A DNA stretch of 64,000 nucleotides from UA16 sp002292325. Lineage in GTDB: Bacteria > Bacteroidota > Bacteroidia > Flavobacteriales_D > Sanyastnellaceae. The notes beneath the pieces were generated by a model that was not told the origin of the DNA, searched no databases, and saw only the letters and a list, made by a program, of their open reading frames with translations. Both the position numbers and the translations under genes were made by a program. The stretch's first letter is position 1, and each line of letters begins with the position of its first letter. The stretch is taken from positions 17,931 to 81,930 of the forward strand of contig CALSRC010000013.1 in the NCBI GenBank assembly GCA_943788645.1, written 5' to 3'. Shown piece after piece: positions 50,744-59,097 of the stretch.

Positions 50744-51444
50744 TTTCGAATGGCTCCTATGCCACCGTCCGCAGCATATATCTGGCCCGTTACAAAAGCC
50801 GCTTCGCTACCCAGCAACCAGGTCGCCAAAGAGGCAAGTCCCGAAGCACTCCCCACTGTCTGCAGCGGGTGCCGTGCAGCTGCAGCCTCCCGTTTAGCTT
50901 CATTGGATAACATGGGTTCAGCCAGTGAAGTATCCGTCAGCGACGGAGCAATGGCATTCACACGCACTTTTGGCGCCCATTCAGCTGCCAAGGAACGCGT
51001 CAAACCTTCGACAGCACCCTTGGCCATCGCAATGCTCGCATGATACGGCATACCTGTTTGAACGGCTATTGTGCTGAATAAAACAACCGATGCAGCGCCT
51101 GCATTTTGCAACAACTTGGCATTCGACTGAAGCGTTTGCACCGCCCCGAGAGCGTTGACTTCAAATTCTTCAAGAAAATGTTCTCGCTTCAATCCCTTTA
51201 GAGGCTTAAGCCTGATGGTTCCCGGGCAATACACGAGTCCGTCAAGGGAGTCTGCAAAACCTGACAGATCACAAGGGTGAGCAACGGCATCAAAAATCAA
51301 ACTTTGGTAGTTCGGATGCCCCGTCGTAACACCCGTTCGGGACACACCGATTACGCGATGCCCCAGGCTGAGCAGCTGGAGTCGAATGGCTTCTCCGATT
51401 CCTCGGGAATCGCCTATAATAGCGAATGTCTTTAAATCAGGCAT
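50740..51444 (-). CDS. Short-chain dehydrogenase/reductase lacking the catalytic tyrosine
   Basis: A 234-residue SDR-fold protein: GDSRGIGEAIR near the start in place of TGxxxGIG, VYCPGTI for NNAG, and an end ATGQ-like VTGQIYAADGG. The expected YxxxK is changed: the lysine is in MAKGAVEG, but four residues before it stands Ile. The closest Tyr (in GMPYHAS) is eight residues before. The family with GMP(F/Y)HAS is common in Bacteroidota, so the change is inherited, not a sequencing fault. It overlaps the upstream 58-residue gene by 8 bp. Confidence 0.83.
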   Translation of the reverse strand: MPDLKTFAIIGDSRGIGEAIRLQLLSLGHRVIGVSRTGVTTGHPNYQSLIFDAVAHPCDLSGFADSLDGLVYCPGTIRLKPLKGLKREHFLEEFEVNALGAVQTLQSNAKLLQNAGAASVVLFSTIAVQTGMPYHASIAMAKGAVEGLTRSLAAEWAPKVRVNAIAPSLTDTSLAEPMLSNEAKREAAAARHPLQTVGSASGLASLATWLLGSEAAFVTGQIYAADGGIGAIRK

Positions 51445-51613
51445 TTGAACCGTTGAGCAAGGTGGATATCTCGTCTTCTACCTTGGCGGCCTCAGCCATC
51501 AATGCATCCGATTTTGTTCGATCAATTGCACTCATACGGTGGGCATCTGCTAACAATGCTGCATGCCGCTTTTGCAATTTCTTTACGGGGTCTTTCTTGA
51601 ATATTCCTAACAT
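51437..51613 (-). CDS. Lacal_2735-family small protein
   Basis: A 58-residue protein, MLGIFKKDPVKKL at the start, followed by two helices with HAALLADAHRMSAIDRTKSD in between and an acidic end. It closely follows the pattern of the Bacteroidota Lacal_2735 family (MFGLFKKK..., conserved ...LS..NR..SD...EA...). Function unknown; probably a small helical hairpin. It overlaps the SDR start by 8 bp and is likely the first gene of that operon. Missed by ORF callers with a 60-residue cutoff. Confidence 0.78.
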   Translation of the reverse strand: MLGIFKKDPVKKLQKRHAALLADAHRMSAIDRTKSDALMAEAAKVEDEISTLLNGSNA

Positions 51614-51652
51614 GCAGGTACAACAAACAGGACGCCCACGTGTTCGAAGACA

Positions 51653-54283
51653 TCAACCCAATTGCTCAAGCTTCCCTCGCAACACCTCCAATTTGGTCAA
51701 GGCGTCCGACTCCTTTTTCTGCTCGAGTTCAACGACGTTTGCGGGTGCATTCTCAACAAAGCGCGCATTGCCCAATTTGCCTCGCACACCTTTCAAGAAA
51801 CCATTCAGATGATCCATTTCTTTCTGAATTTTCGCTTTTTCCGCGTCAACATCCACAGCATCTCCAAAAGGGATATAAAAGGATGAGGTTCCCACAATAA
51901 AGCCAAATGCATTGGGCACTTTTTCATCAGTGCGCTTCAATTCCGTCACATTCCCCAGCTTCACAATGGCCGCCTCGAAGAGTTCTGGAAATTCTGCTCC
52001 CAAATTCACACTCATCTCCAGTGTATCGCGCATCGGAATTTGATTTTCCTTTCGAATATTCCGGATTTCGGAAACGATTTGCTGAAAAGCATCCGACTGG
52101 GTCAAAATCCCCCGATCGTATTCCAACCTTTTGGGCCAAGGCGCAATACATAGAGCCTCTTCCGGACCAGTACGCTTCTCTATCCAATGCCAAATCTCCT
52201 CCGTTTGAAACGGCATAAACGGATGCAGCATTTTCAATAAATCGCCAAAAATCATTTGAGTATCGGCCAGGGTCTGTCCGTCTATGGGTGCACCATAGGC
52301 GGGCTTAATCAGCTCAAGGTACCAGCTGCAAAAATCATCCCAGACCAATCGGTACATATTCATCAGCGCTTCGCTCAATCGAAATTCAGCGAATTGTCCT
52401 TCGAGCTCCTCCAACACCTGCTGTACACGCGCGTTCATCCACTTCACCGCGACAGCGGAAGACTCCGGAACAGCTCCTTTGGCATCGACCTCCCAGCTTT
52501 GCGTCAACCGAAATGCATTCCAAATTTTATTCGCAAAGTTTCGGCCTTGTTCACACAACTTTTCATCGAAGGGCAGATCATTTCCAGCAGGAGACGTTAA
52601 GAGCATCCCCACCCGAACACCGTCTGCACCGAATTGATTCATCAATTCAATCGGATCGGGACTATTTCCCAAACTCTTGGACATTTTCCGGCCCTGCTTA
52701 TCCCTCACAATGCCCGTGTAGTAGACATTTTTGAAGGGCTCTTGTCCCCGGTATTCATAACCGGCAATGATCATGCGAGCGACCCAGAAGAACATGATTT
52801 CCGGTGCCGTCACCAAATCTGCTGTAGGATAATAGTAACTGACCTCCTCTTCTGTATTCAGTCCATCAAACACCTGAATGGGCCACAACCAACTGCTGAA
52901 CCACGTATCCATTACATCCTCATCCTGATGCAAGGCCGAAGCAATCAACGCCGGGTTTCCAGACTTTTCACGGGCCTTTGACAAGGCTTCTTCCGCTGTT
53001 TTGGCGACGACAAAATCCTCCGGTCCCTCACCATAGAACCAAGCAGGAATGCGATGCCCCCACCACAATTGGCGGCTGACACACCAATCCTTCACATTTT
53101 CCATCCAATGGCGGTAGCTATTTTTGAACTTGGGCGGATGAAATTGAATGGTACCATCCATTACATGATCCAATGCAGGCTTGGACAATTCCTTCATGGA
53201 CAGAAACCACTGCAGGGACAAACGCGGCTCAATCACCGCATTTGTGCGCTCTGAACGACCAACATTGTTCGTGTAATCTTCTGTCTTGACTAAGTGTCCG
53301 GATTCATTCAGTGCACCTTCGACCGACTTTCGTGCTTCGAATCGATCCTGTCCTGCGAATTGTCCACCGTGCGCGTTGAGCTTGGCGTCTGCGTCGAATA
53401 TATCAATGGACTCCAGTCCGTGCTTTTGGCCCAAGTCGTAGTCATTCACGTCATGAGCAGGCGTTACCTTCAGGCATCCGGTCCCAAATTCTCGGTCCAC
53501 GTAATCATCCAGAATAATGGGTACCTCCCGGTCGCTCAAAGGAACACGAGCTCGCTTGCCATGCAAATGAGTGAATCGTTCATCCTCAGGATGAATGCAA
53601 ATTGCCGTGTCGCCCATAATCGTTTCCGGACGGGTAGTCGCAACGGTCAAAAACTCTCCAGGAGCATCCACAACTTCGTACCGCACATAATACAGCTTGC
53701 CATTCTCTTCCGTATGGATCACCTCTTCATCGCTCAAAGCAGTTTGCGCGACAGGATCCCAATGTACCATGCGCTTTCCTCGATAAATCAAGCCTTTTTC
53801 ATGCAAATCGATGAAGGTATCGATGACTCCATCGGAATACCCATCATCGAGGGTAAAACGCGTTCGTGACCAATCACAGCTCGCCCCGAGTTTCTTGAGC
53901 TGCTCCAAAATTATGCCCCCATGCTCATGCGTCCATTCCCAGGCATGCTCCAAAAATGCATCACGGGAAAGATCTGACTTTTTGATGCCCTTTTCGCGCA
54001 AGCGCCGCACGACCTTTGCTTCAGTCGCAATGGATGCATGGTCCGTTCCGGGGACCCAACAAGCATTCTTTCCCATCATCCGTGCCCGTCGAACCAAAAC
54101 ATCTTGGATCGTATTGTTTAACATGTGCCCCATGTGCAACACACCGGTCACGTTGGGCGGTGGAATGACAACCGTATAAGGCTCCCTTTCGTCGGGTTTG
54201 GATTCGAAAAACTTGTGCTCCAACCAGTACGCGTACCACTTCTCTTCACTCGCGCCTGGATCGTATGTCGTAGGTAACTCCAT
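51653..54283 (-). CDS. valS: Valyl-tRNA synthetase
   Basis: An 876-residue class Ia aminoacyl-tRNA synthetase. It has PPPNVTGVLHMGHML as the HIGH signature (about 40-54), the editing (CP1) domain with TTRPETIMGDTA, and KMSKSLGNSP as the KMSKS loop. A C-terminal anticodon-binding and coiled-coil region ends with KEMDHLNGFLKGVRGKL-like helices typical of ValRS. It charges tRNA-Val and edits threonine. A strong terminator of the upstream DUF1573 gene precedes it, so it has its own promoter; TTTTTGCC near 54313 is a weak candidate. Confidence 0.97.
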   Translation of the reverse strand: MELPTTYDPGASEEKWYAYWLEHKFFESKPDEREPYTVVIPPPNVTGVLHMGHMLNNTIQDVLVRRARMMGKNACWVPGTDHASIATEAKVVRRLREKGIKKSDLSRDAFLEHAWEWTHEHGGIILEQLKKLGASCDWSRTRFTLDDGYSDGVIDTFIDLHEKGLIYRGKRMVHWDPVAQTALSDEEVIHTEENGKLYYVRYEVVDAPGEFLTVATTRPETIMGDTAICIHPEDERFTHLHGKRARVPLSDREVPIILDDYVDREFGTGCLKVTPAHDVNDYDLGQKHGLESIDIFDADAKLNAHGGQFAGQDRFEARKSVEGALNESGHLVKTEDYTNNVGRSERTNAVIEPRLSLQWFLSMKELSKPALDHVMDGTIQFHPPKFKNSYRHWMENVKDWCVSRQLWWGHRIPAWFYGEGPEDFVVAKTAEEALSKAREKSGNPALIASALHQDEDVMDTWFSSWLWPIQVFDGLNTEEEVSYYYPTADLVTAPEIMFFWVARMIIAGYEYRGQEPFKNVYYTGIVRDKQGRKMSKSLGNSPDPIELMNQFGADGVRVGMLLTSPAGNDLPFDEKLCEQGRNFANKIWNAFRLTQSWEVDAKGAVPESSAVAVKWMNARVQQVLEELEGQFAEFRLSEALMNMYRLVWDDFCSWYLELIKPAYGAPIDGQTLADTQMIFGDLLKMLHPFMPFQTEEIWHWIEKRTGPEEALCIAPWPKRLEYDRGILTQSDAFQQIVSEIRNIRKENQIPMRDTLEMSVNLGAEFPELFEAAIVKLGNVTELKRTDEKVPNAFGFIVGTSSFYIPFGDAVDVDAEKAKIQKEMDHLNGFLKGVRGKLGNARFVENAPANVVELEQKKESDALTKLEVLRGKLEQLG

Positions 54284-54320
54284 CTATTGCATTCCGTTTA
54301 GTCGTGGCAAAAATCGGACA

Positions 54321-54358
54321 AAAAAGAAGTCGTTCCGCCACGAAGGGAAACGACTTCT
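54321..54358 (-). terminator. Intrinsic terminator of the DUF1573 gene
   Basis: On the minus strand a stem AGAAGTCGTT/AACGACTTCT, extended by two GC pairs with one bulge, is followed by a T run. It lies 34 bp after the gene's stop. Confidence 0.85.
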
Positions 54359-54391
54359 CAAAAGGACATCTGTCCTAAAATGTCTGTGGCT

Positions 54392-54832
54392 TTACTCCTT
54401 ATTTACTGGAGCTCCTACTGAAGTTGGTTTAACAGGTGCGCCACCTGTATTTCCAGCGTCCGCAGCTTCCACCTTGCCTTTGATGCGAATCACCTTCGTG
54501 GGTTCATTGCTGGCATTGGATGTAATGGTTACGCTTTTGTTTATTGGGCCAATGCGTTTCGTATCGTATCGAACATTGATGACCGAAGTGGCTCCTGGCA
54601 TGATCGGATCTTTGTCGCATTTTGGAACAGTGCATCCACATGATCCTTTGCAACGGGACATGATCAACGGCTCTGTTCCATCATTCGTCACAGTGAACTG
54701 GCATCCGCCATCTGCACCCTGCGTGATTGTACCATAGTCGTGCACGTCCTTGTCTAGTGCGATGGAAGGTCCTTGCGCCATCGCTGTCGCCATGCCCACG
54801 AGGAGCACACATGCTGTCAAAATTTGTTTCAT
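54392..54832 (-). CDS. Exported DUF1573 protein
   Basis: A 146-residue protein with a signal peptide (about 1-19) and one DUF1573 domain: VHDYGTITQGADG, CQFTVTNDGTEPL, SRCKGSCGCTVPKC and VRYDTKRIGPINKSVTITSNA. The domain is an immunoglobulin/ASPM-like fold common in exported Bacteroidota proteins; function unknown. The CKGSCGC motif with several cysteines is family-typical. The C-terminal tail is Pro/Thr/Val-rich. Start ATG 54832 leaves a clean signal peptide, unlike the in-frame 54868. Confidence 0.87.
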   Translation of the reverse strand: MKQILTACVLLVGMATAMAQGPSIALDKDVHDYGTITQGADGGCQFTVTNDGTEPLIMSRCKGSCGCTVPKCDKDPIMPGATSVINVRYDTKRIGPINKSVTITSNASNEPTKVIRIKGKVEAADAGNTGGAPVKPTSVGAPVNKE

Positions 54833-54945
54833 AGCTGACTTAATTTTCAAGGTTAAAGATAAACACAAAGAAATTAGCTCCGGTGCGATTGCTCAAAATT
54901 GAGACAATTTCACACTTGGCGCATTTCTAATTCAATAATTGCGCC

Positions 54946-54978
54946 AAAAAAAGGGGAGATTGTGATCTCCCCTTTTTT
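54946..54978. terminator. Bidirectional terminator after the 1316-residue surface protein
   Basis: A perfect 8-bp stem GGGGAGAT/ATCTCCCC with a TGTG loop is flanked by A and T runs, so it works on both strands. A second hairpin (TTGGCGCA/TGCGCCAA, 54916-54947) adjoins it. Confidence 0.9.
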
Positions 54979-54998
54979 CCTCATCTCGTTTCAAGCGA

Positions 54999-57900
54999 TT
55001 ATTCGCAGGAAATTCCAAAATTGGATAAGAAGGACAACAAATCAGGTGTTCCCACCGAACCGTCGCCATTCAAATCTCCCGGACATGAACCTGCATTAAA
55101 TGTGCACGACCCGTCATCAGAATTTGCTGAAGCATCATAGTTCTCAGCATCTTCATAGGTACAACCTGGCGCAATTGCACTCAAGCAGTAGCTGGCGTCC
55201 GTTGCAGAGAATGGATTGTATTCTGCATAGGCTGGATCTGTGCATCCTGGGCACTGGTCGCAACTATTGAAGCACGCACCGGAAGTAAGGGTGTTACTCG
55301 ATACTGTGATCACCCGGTTGCCACCGATTCCGCAATCGCCTACACTTTCATCCATGCCCCATTCGTCACCGTTGATGAATTTGTACTCGTACGTTCCTTG
55401 TTGCAATTGGATCACCAATTCATACACACCGTATCCGATGTAAGGAACAGCCGTTGCACCTGGATCCCATCCTTGGAAGCCACCAGCGAGGTGGACACCT
55501 GCAGCGGAAACCGTCTCGTTGGACATGTTCACTCTGAACGAAACCAAGTAAGAACAACTTCCATCGTCTACGTTGGCTCCGGGCTCATAATTCTGAGCGG
55601 AAGCATCCATGCAGCCGTTGTAGTTGCAGTCGCCTGCATCCGTCGCATTCTCGTCATAGTTGTCTGCAGACGCATCTTGGCATCCAACAACCTCTTGGCA
55701 GTCAAGAACCGAATCTTCATCTGTATCCGTGTAATCACAAGCAACACTGAGGTCGCAGAAATCTGTGAATCCACAGGCCATCGGATCACCACAGCCCATG
55801 TTGAAGGCGGACACAGGAGCGGCCCACAAATAACTTGGACCAATGATTGGTACAGCTGATTGCCAAACACCATTTGTTTCACTCAAAACCACCGTACCGC
55901 CGGTGATCGGATCTACAAAGCGGATCAGGTTTCCGCAGAAAGAAATGTCCGCCAAACCTGCAAGCAATTGTAAATCGGCAAGTAAACCGCCTGTTTGGTC
56001 AGTGATGTTAGAAAGGCTCATCGGGCCATCCGTTCCGTCTCCTAAGAACACACCGTTCAAGGCAACATTCGGATTAACTCCTCCTGCCGCTTCGCAATCT
56101 GCAGCGTAGATTTCATTTTCAGTTCCTGAAAGTGTGACACCTACCAACCATACAACCTCCGCGCCTGTGGCAATGGTAGAAGATTCATTGAAATCGCAAC
56201 TTCCGTCATCATCCGTTGCTGCGCCGTTGTAGTTGCAGGCGATTGCACTGGTGCAACCCATCACAACAAGCGAGTTTCCGTCGCAGTCAAACCCTTCCTC
56301 TGCATAGATGCAACTTCCATCGTCTGACGTCGCGAGGGCGTTGTAATTGCAAGCCGTTTCATCATTGCAACCAGGCCCGAGGGCAACCACTTCCAAGCTT
56401 GCGGCCAAACGAGGCGCTGTGTAATCTTGAATCTGATCAATCCAAACCATGGCCTCTTCAGGCCCCATGGTTGGGTTCAACGTCAATTGGGTTGCAGCAA
56501 TGTTGGTTCCGTTCGCCGCATCGACTGCTTGCGTAACTGCAACATTCCACCACTGCCAAGGAGAGCTATCGTAGGGCTCAGTTGGAGCGCCATCGACATA
56601 ATTGTTCAAAACAGGATACAATCCATCCCAGCCGTTATTGCCGAAGGCTACAGCAGGATCGGACAACCCAATCTCAGCAAAAGGAGCATTGTTGTTTGAA
56701 GCGTACCCATTGATTTCGTCATGGATGTCATACGCACCCGAAACCTCTACAACCGGTTCGTTGGTCGTAGGTACAATCAAGACGCCTGTCGTGTAAGGGG
56801 CAAACTGATCGTGCGGTCCGTGGAAACTGACCATGGGCATGTCGCCCTCGTCCAACCAGTTCAAATCGCCCAAGGCTCCTCCCAAGTTCATTTGGAAGTC
56901 AAAATCACTGGAGTAACCTACGTGATTGGCCATGCACAACTGGAAACCACCTACAGACTCAGGGGCGTAGGTATCCGTCGTGGCATTCGGATCACCGTGA
57001 ATGCCTTCAATTACCATGGGGATGAAGGAACCGTCGCCTGGATCGTACCAGAATTTGGTGATGGGGCTCCCTAAATCATCAACAATGATGTCGTTGTAGT
57101 CTGAAATGGTCGAGGAAGCCAACGTGATGTAACCTCCTGTTCCTTCCCCAAACATGGCAATTTTGTCTCCCACTCCCCAAGGGTTACCGTCTTCTGCCGC
57201 GCTCTTGCGGAAGAAACGAACCGCCGTACGACTGTCTTGTACGCCTCGATAAGCCGCTTGGATTAATTGCAGTGTGCGCTCAGATTGCGTGCCTGCGAGT
57301 GGATTCCACCCCAATCGATAATCGCACGAAGCCACGACGTAGCCCATTCGCGCAAAACGTGAGCAAATCTCTACAGCCGAACTATCCGTTCGTGTTCCTA
57401 CCGCACTGCCGTTAACGTATTGGGGCAAAAAGTTACCCGTATGGAAATAGAGAATGACCGGTCGGTCTGTCTCGGAGTCACCAGCGGGCTCGTAGACATC
57501 CATTAACAGGTTCTCAGGTGCAGGCGGTAAGCCTTGCAACGCTGGAATCACCGTGATGTTCTCTCCGTAAACAACACCAGAAGTCACTTCAACATCGTCA
57601 AAAATTTCGTCTACATACCGAACTCCTCCAGCAATGGTGGTTTCTGTAACTGCGCCCAAAGCCAGTCCCATACGAGGCGTGTTGTATTCGACCATCTCAT
57701 CGATCCACATCATCGCTTCTGCCTCACCCATGGTCGGGTTCAAGGTCAGTTGCGTGGCTAGGATGTTGGTGCCGTTGGCATCATCATAGGCTTGCACTGG
57801 AGCCGTCGCCCACCATTGCCATGGTGAGCTGTCAAATGGCTCAGTTGGAACTCCATCTACGTAGCTGTTCAATACTGGGAACAAACCGTCGAATCCAAGG

Positions 57901-58949
57901 TTTGCAGGCGAACCTCCATCTTCCAATCCTGCATCGGCAAAGATTGCGTTGTTGTTCGTCGCATACCCGTTGATTTCCTCGTGGATGTCCATTGCACCCG
58001 AAACCTCTACAACCGGCTCGTTCGTGGTTGGGACAATCAATACGGATGTTTCATAAGGAGCAAACGGGTCGTGTGGGCACTGAAAGCTGACCATGGGCAC
58101 ATCGCCCTCGTCCAACCAATTCAAATCGCCTAAGGCACCTCCCGCGTTCATCTGGAATGAAATGTCCGAGCTGTATCCAACGTGGTTCGCAGCGCACAGC
58201 TGGAAGCCGCCAACAGATTCTGGAGCGTAGGTGTCCGTCGTCGCATCGGGGTTACCGTGTATGCCTTCGATGACCATAGGGATGTACGAACCATCACCTG
58301 GATTGTACCAAAACTTGGTGATCGGCGAACCGGTATCGTCAAGAATGATGTCATTGTAATTCTCAATCGTCGCTGACGCCAGGGTGATGTACCCACCGGT
58401 TCCATTGCCAATGAGTCCTACCTTTTCTGAGTCGATTCCGAAAGGGTCTCCGCCCTCTTCTACTGACTTACGGAAGAACCGGACCGCCGTTCGGCTATCC
58501 TGAACACCGCGGTAGGCTGCTTGGATCAATTGAAGCGTTCGCTCTTCTTGGGTTCCCGCTAAAGGATTCCACCCCAATCGGTAATCACATGAAGCCACAA
58601 CGTATCCCATTTTGGCATAACGCGTCGCCATCTCAACCTCCCAGTTGTCTGACTTGCTTCCGAGTGGACCTCCATTGAGGTAGGCCGGCAAGAAGTTTCC
58701 TGTGTGAAAAATGAGCAATAGCGGACGATCCATTTCGGTATCTCCGGTGGGCTCGTAAACGTCCATTTTCAAGTCCTCCATTGCGGGCGGCATGCCTTGC
58801 AAAGCAGGGATTACGGTGATATTCTGACCGTAAACAACATCGGTTGTTACAGTCACTTCATCAAAGACCTCGTCGAGGTAACGGGTTTGCGCATCAGCTT
58901 GAAGCACAAACATGCACGCTAGGAGCGCGCCAAATAGGAGTCTTTTCAT
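54999..58949 (-). CDS. Large surface protein: two alpha/beta-hydrolase-fold copies, Cys-rich repeats, starch-binding-like domain, dockerin-like tail
   Basis: 1316 residues with a signal peptide (1-20). Copy one of an alpha/beta-hydrolase fold spans about 22-440 and copy two about 443-855. They share long identical stretches (for example NPLAGTQ, RTLQLIQAAYRGVQDSRTAV, TDTYAPESVGGFQLC). In both, the nucleophile elbow is changed: GNGTGG and GEGTGG in place of GxSxGG, so the serine is lost. Then follow GC(N/T/M)D...DDGSC repeats of about 20 residues (from about 860), an unfamiliar block (about 920-1090), more repeats, and a CBM48/AMPK-like domain with LAGGFQGWDPGA and EYKFINGDEWGMDE. The end is CPGDLNGDGSVG then DLLSFLSNFG, dockerin-like. 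No T9SS type A tail is visible. Likely a surface or secreted binding protein. Confidence 0.78.
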   Translation of the reverse strand: MKRLLFGALLACMFVLQADAQTRYLDEVFDEVTVTTDVVYGQNITVIPALQGMPPAMEDLKMDVYEPTGDTEMDRPLLLIFHTGNFLPAYLNGGPLGSKSDNWEVEMATRYAKMGYVVASCDYRLGWNPLAGTQEERTLQLIQAAYRGVQDSRTAVRFFRKSVEEGGDPFGIDSEKVGLIGNGTGGYITLASATIENYNDIILDDTGSPITKFWYNPGDGSYIPMVIEGIHGNPDATTDTYAPESVGGFQLCAANHVGYSSDISFQMNAGGALGDLNWLDEGDVPMVSFQCPHDPFAPYETSVLIVPTTNEPVVEVSGAMDIHEEINGYATNNNAIFADAGLEDGGSPANLGFDGLFPVLNSYVDGVPTEPFDSSPWQWWATAPVQAYDDANGTNILATQLTLNPTMGEAEAMMWIDEMVEYNTPRMGLALGAVTETTIAGGVRYVDEIFDDVEVTSGVVYGENITVIPALQGLPPAPENLLMDVYEPAGDSETDRPVILYFHTGNFLPQYVNGSAVGTRTDSSAVEICSRFARMGYVVASCDYRLGWNPLAGTQSERTLQLIQAAYRGVQDSRTAVRFFRKSAAEDGNPWGVGDKIAMFGEGTGGYITLASSTISDYNDIIVDDLGSPITKFWYDPGDGSFIPMVIEGIHGDPNATTDTYAPESVGGFQLCMANHVGYSSDFDFQMNLGGALGDLNWLDEGDMPMVSFHGPHDQFAPYTTGVLIVPTTNEPVVEVSGAYDIHDEINGYASNNNAPFAEIGLSDPAVAFGNNGWDGLYPVLNNYVDGAPTEPYDSSPWQWWNVAVTQAVDAANGTNIAATQLTLNPTMGPEEAMVWIDQIQDYTAPRLAASLEVVALGPGCNDETACNYNALATSDDGSCIYAEEGFDCDGNSLVVMGCTSAIACNYNGAATDDDGSCDFNESSTIATGAEVVWLVGVTLSGTENEIYAADCEAAGGVNPNVALNGVFLGDGTDGPMSLSNITDQTGGLLADLQLLAGLADISFCGNLIRFVDPITGGTVVLSETNGVWQSAVPIIGPSYLWAAPVSAFNMGCGDPMACGFTDFCDLSVACDYTDTDEDSVLDCQEVVGCQDASADNYDENATDAGDCNYNGCMDASAQNYEPGANVDDGSCSYLVSFRVNMSNETVSAAGVHLAGGFQGWDPGATAVPYIGYGVYELVIQLQQGTYEYKFINGDEWGMDESVGDCGIGGNRVITVSSNTLTSGACFNSCDQCPGCTDPAYAEYNPFSATDASYCLSAIAPGCTYEDAENYDASANSDDGSCTFNAGSCPGDLNGDGSVGTPDLLSFLSNFGISCE

Positions 58950-59097
58950 CAGATGGTTTTATCTGGGTGAGATTTGGTTTTCCGTCGTAAGGTATGAAAA
59001 AAATGTAAGTCGTGTGCGCAATACACTGAATTTATCTCCTCAAACAAGCCTTTCAACGAGTCAATATAGAGTTTAAACGCCTTCTAGAGCGTATGGC

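Noticed and set aside
54916..54947. Second hairpin near the surface-protein terminator as an independent terminator
   Set aside because: The stem is good but the loop is long, and no T run follows on the minus strand; noted only as an accessory hairpin.
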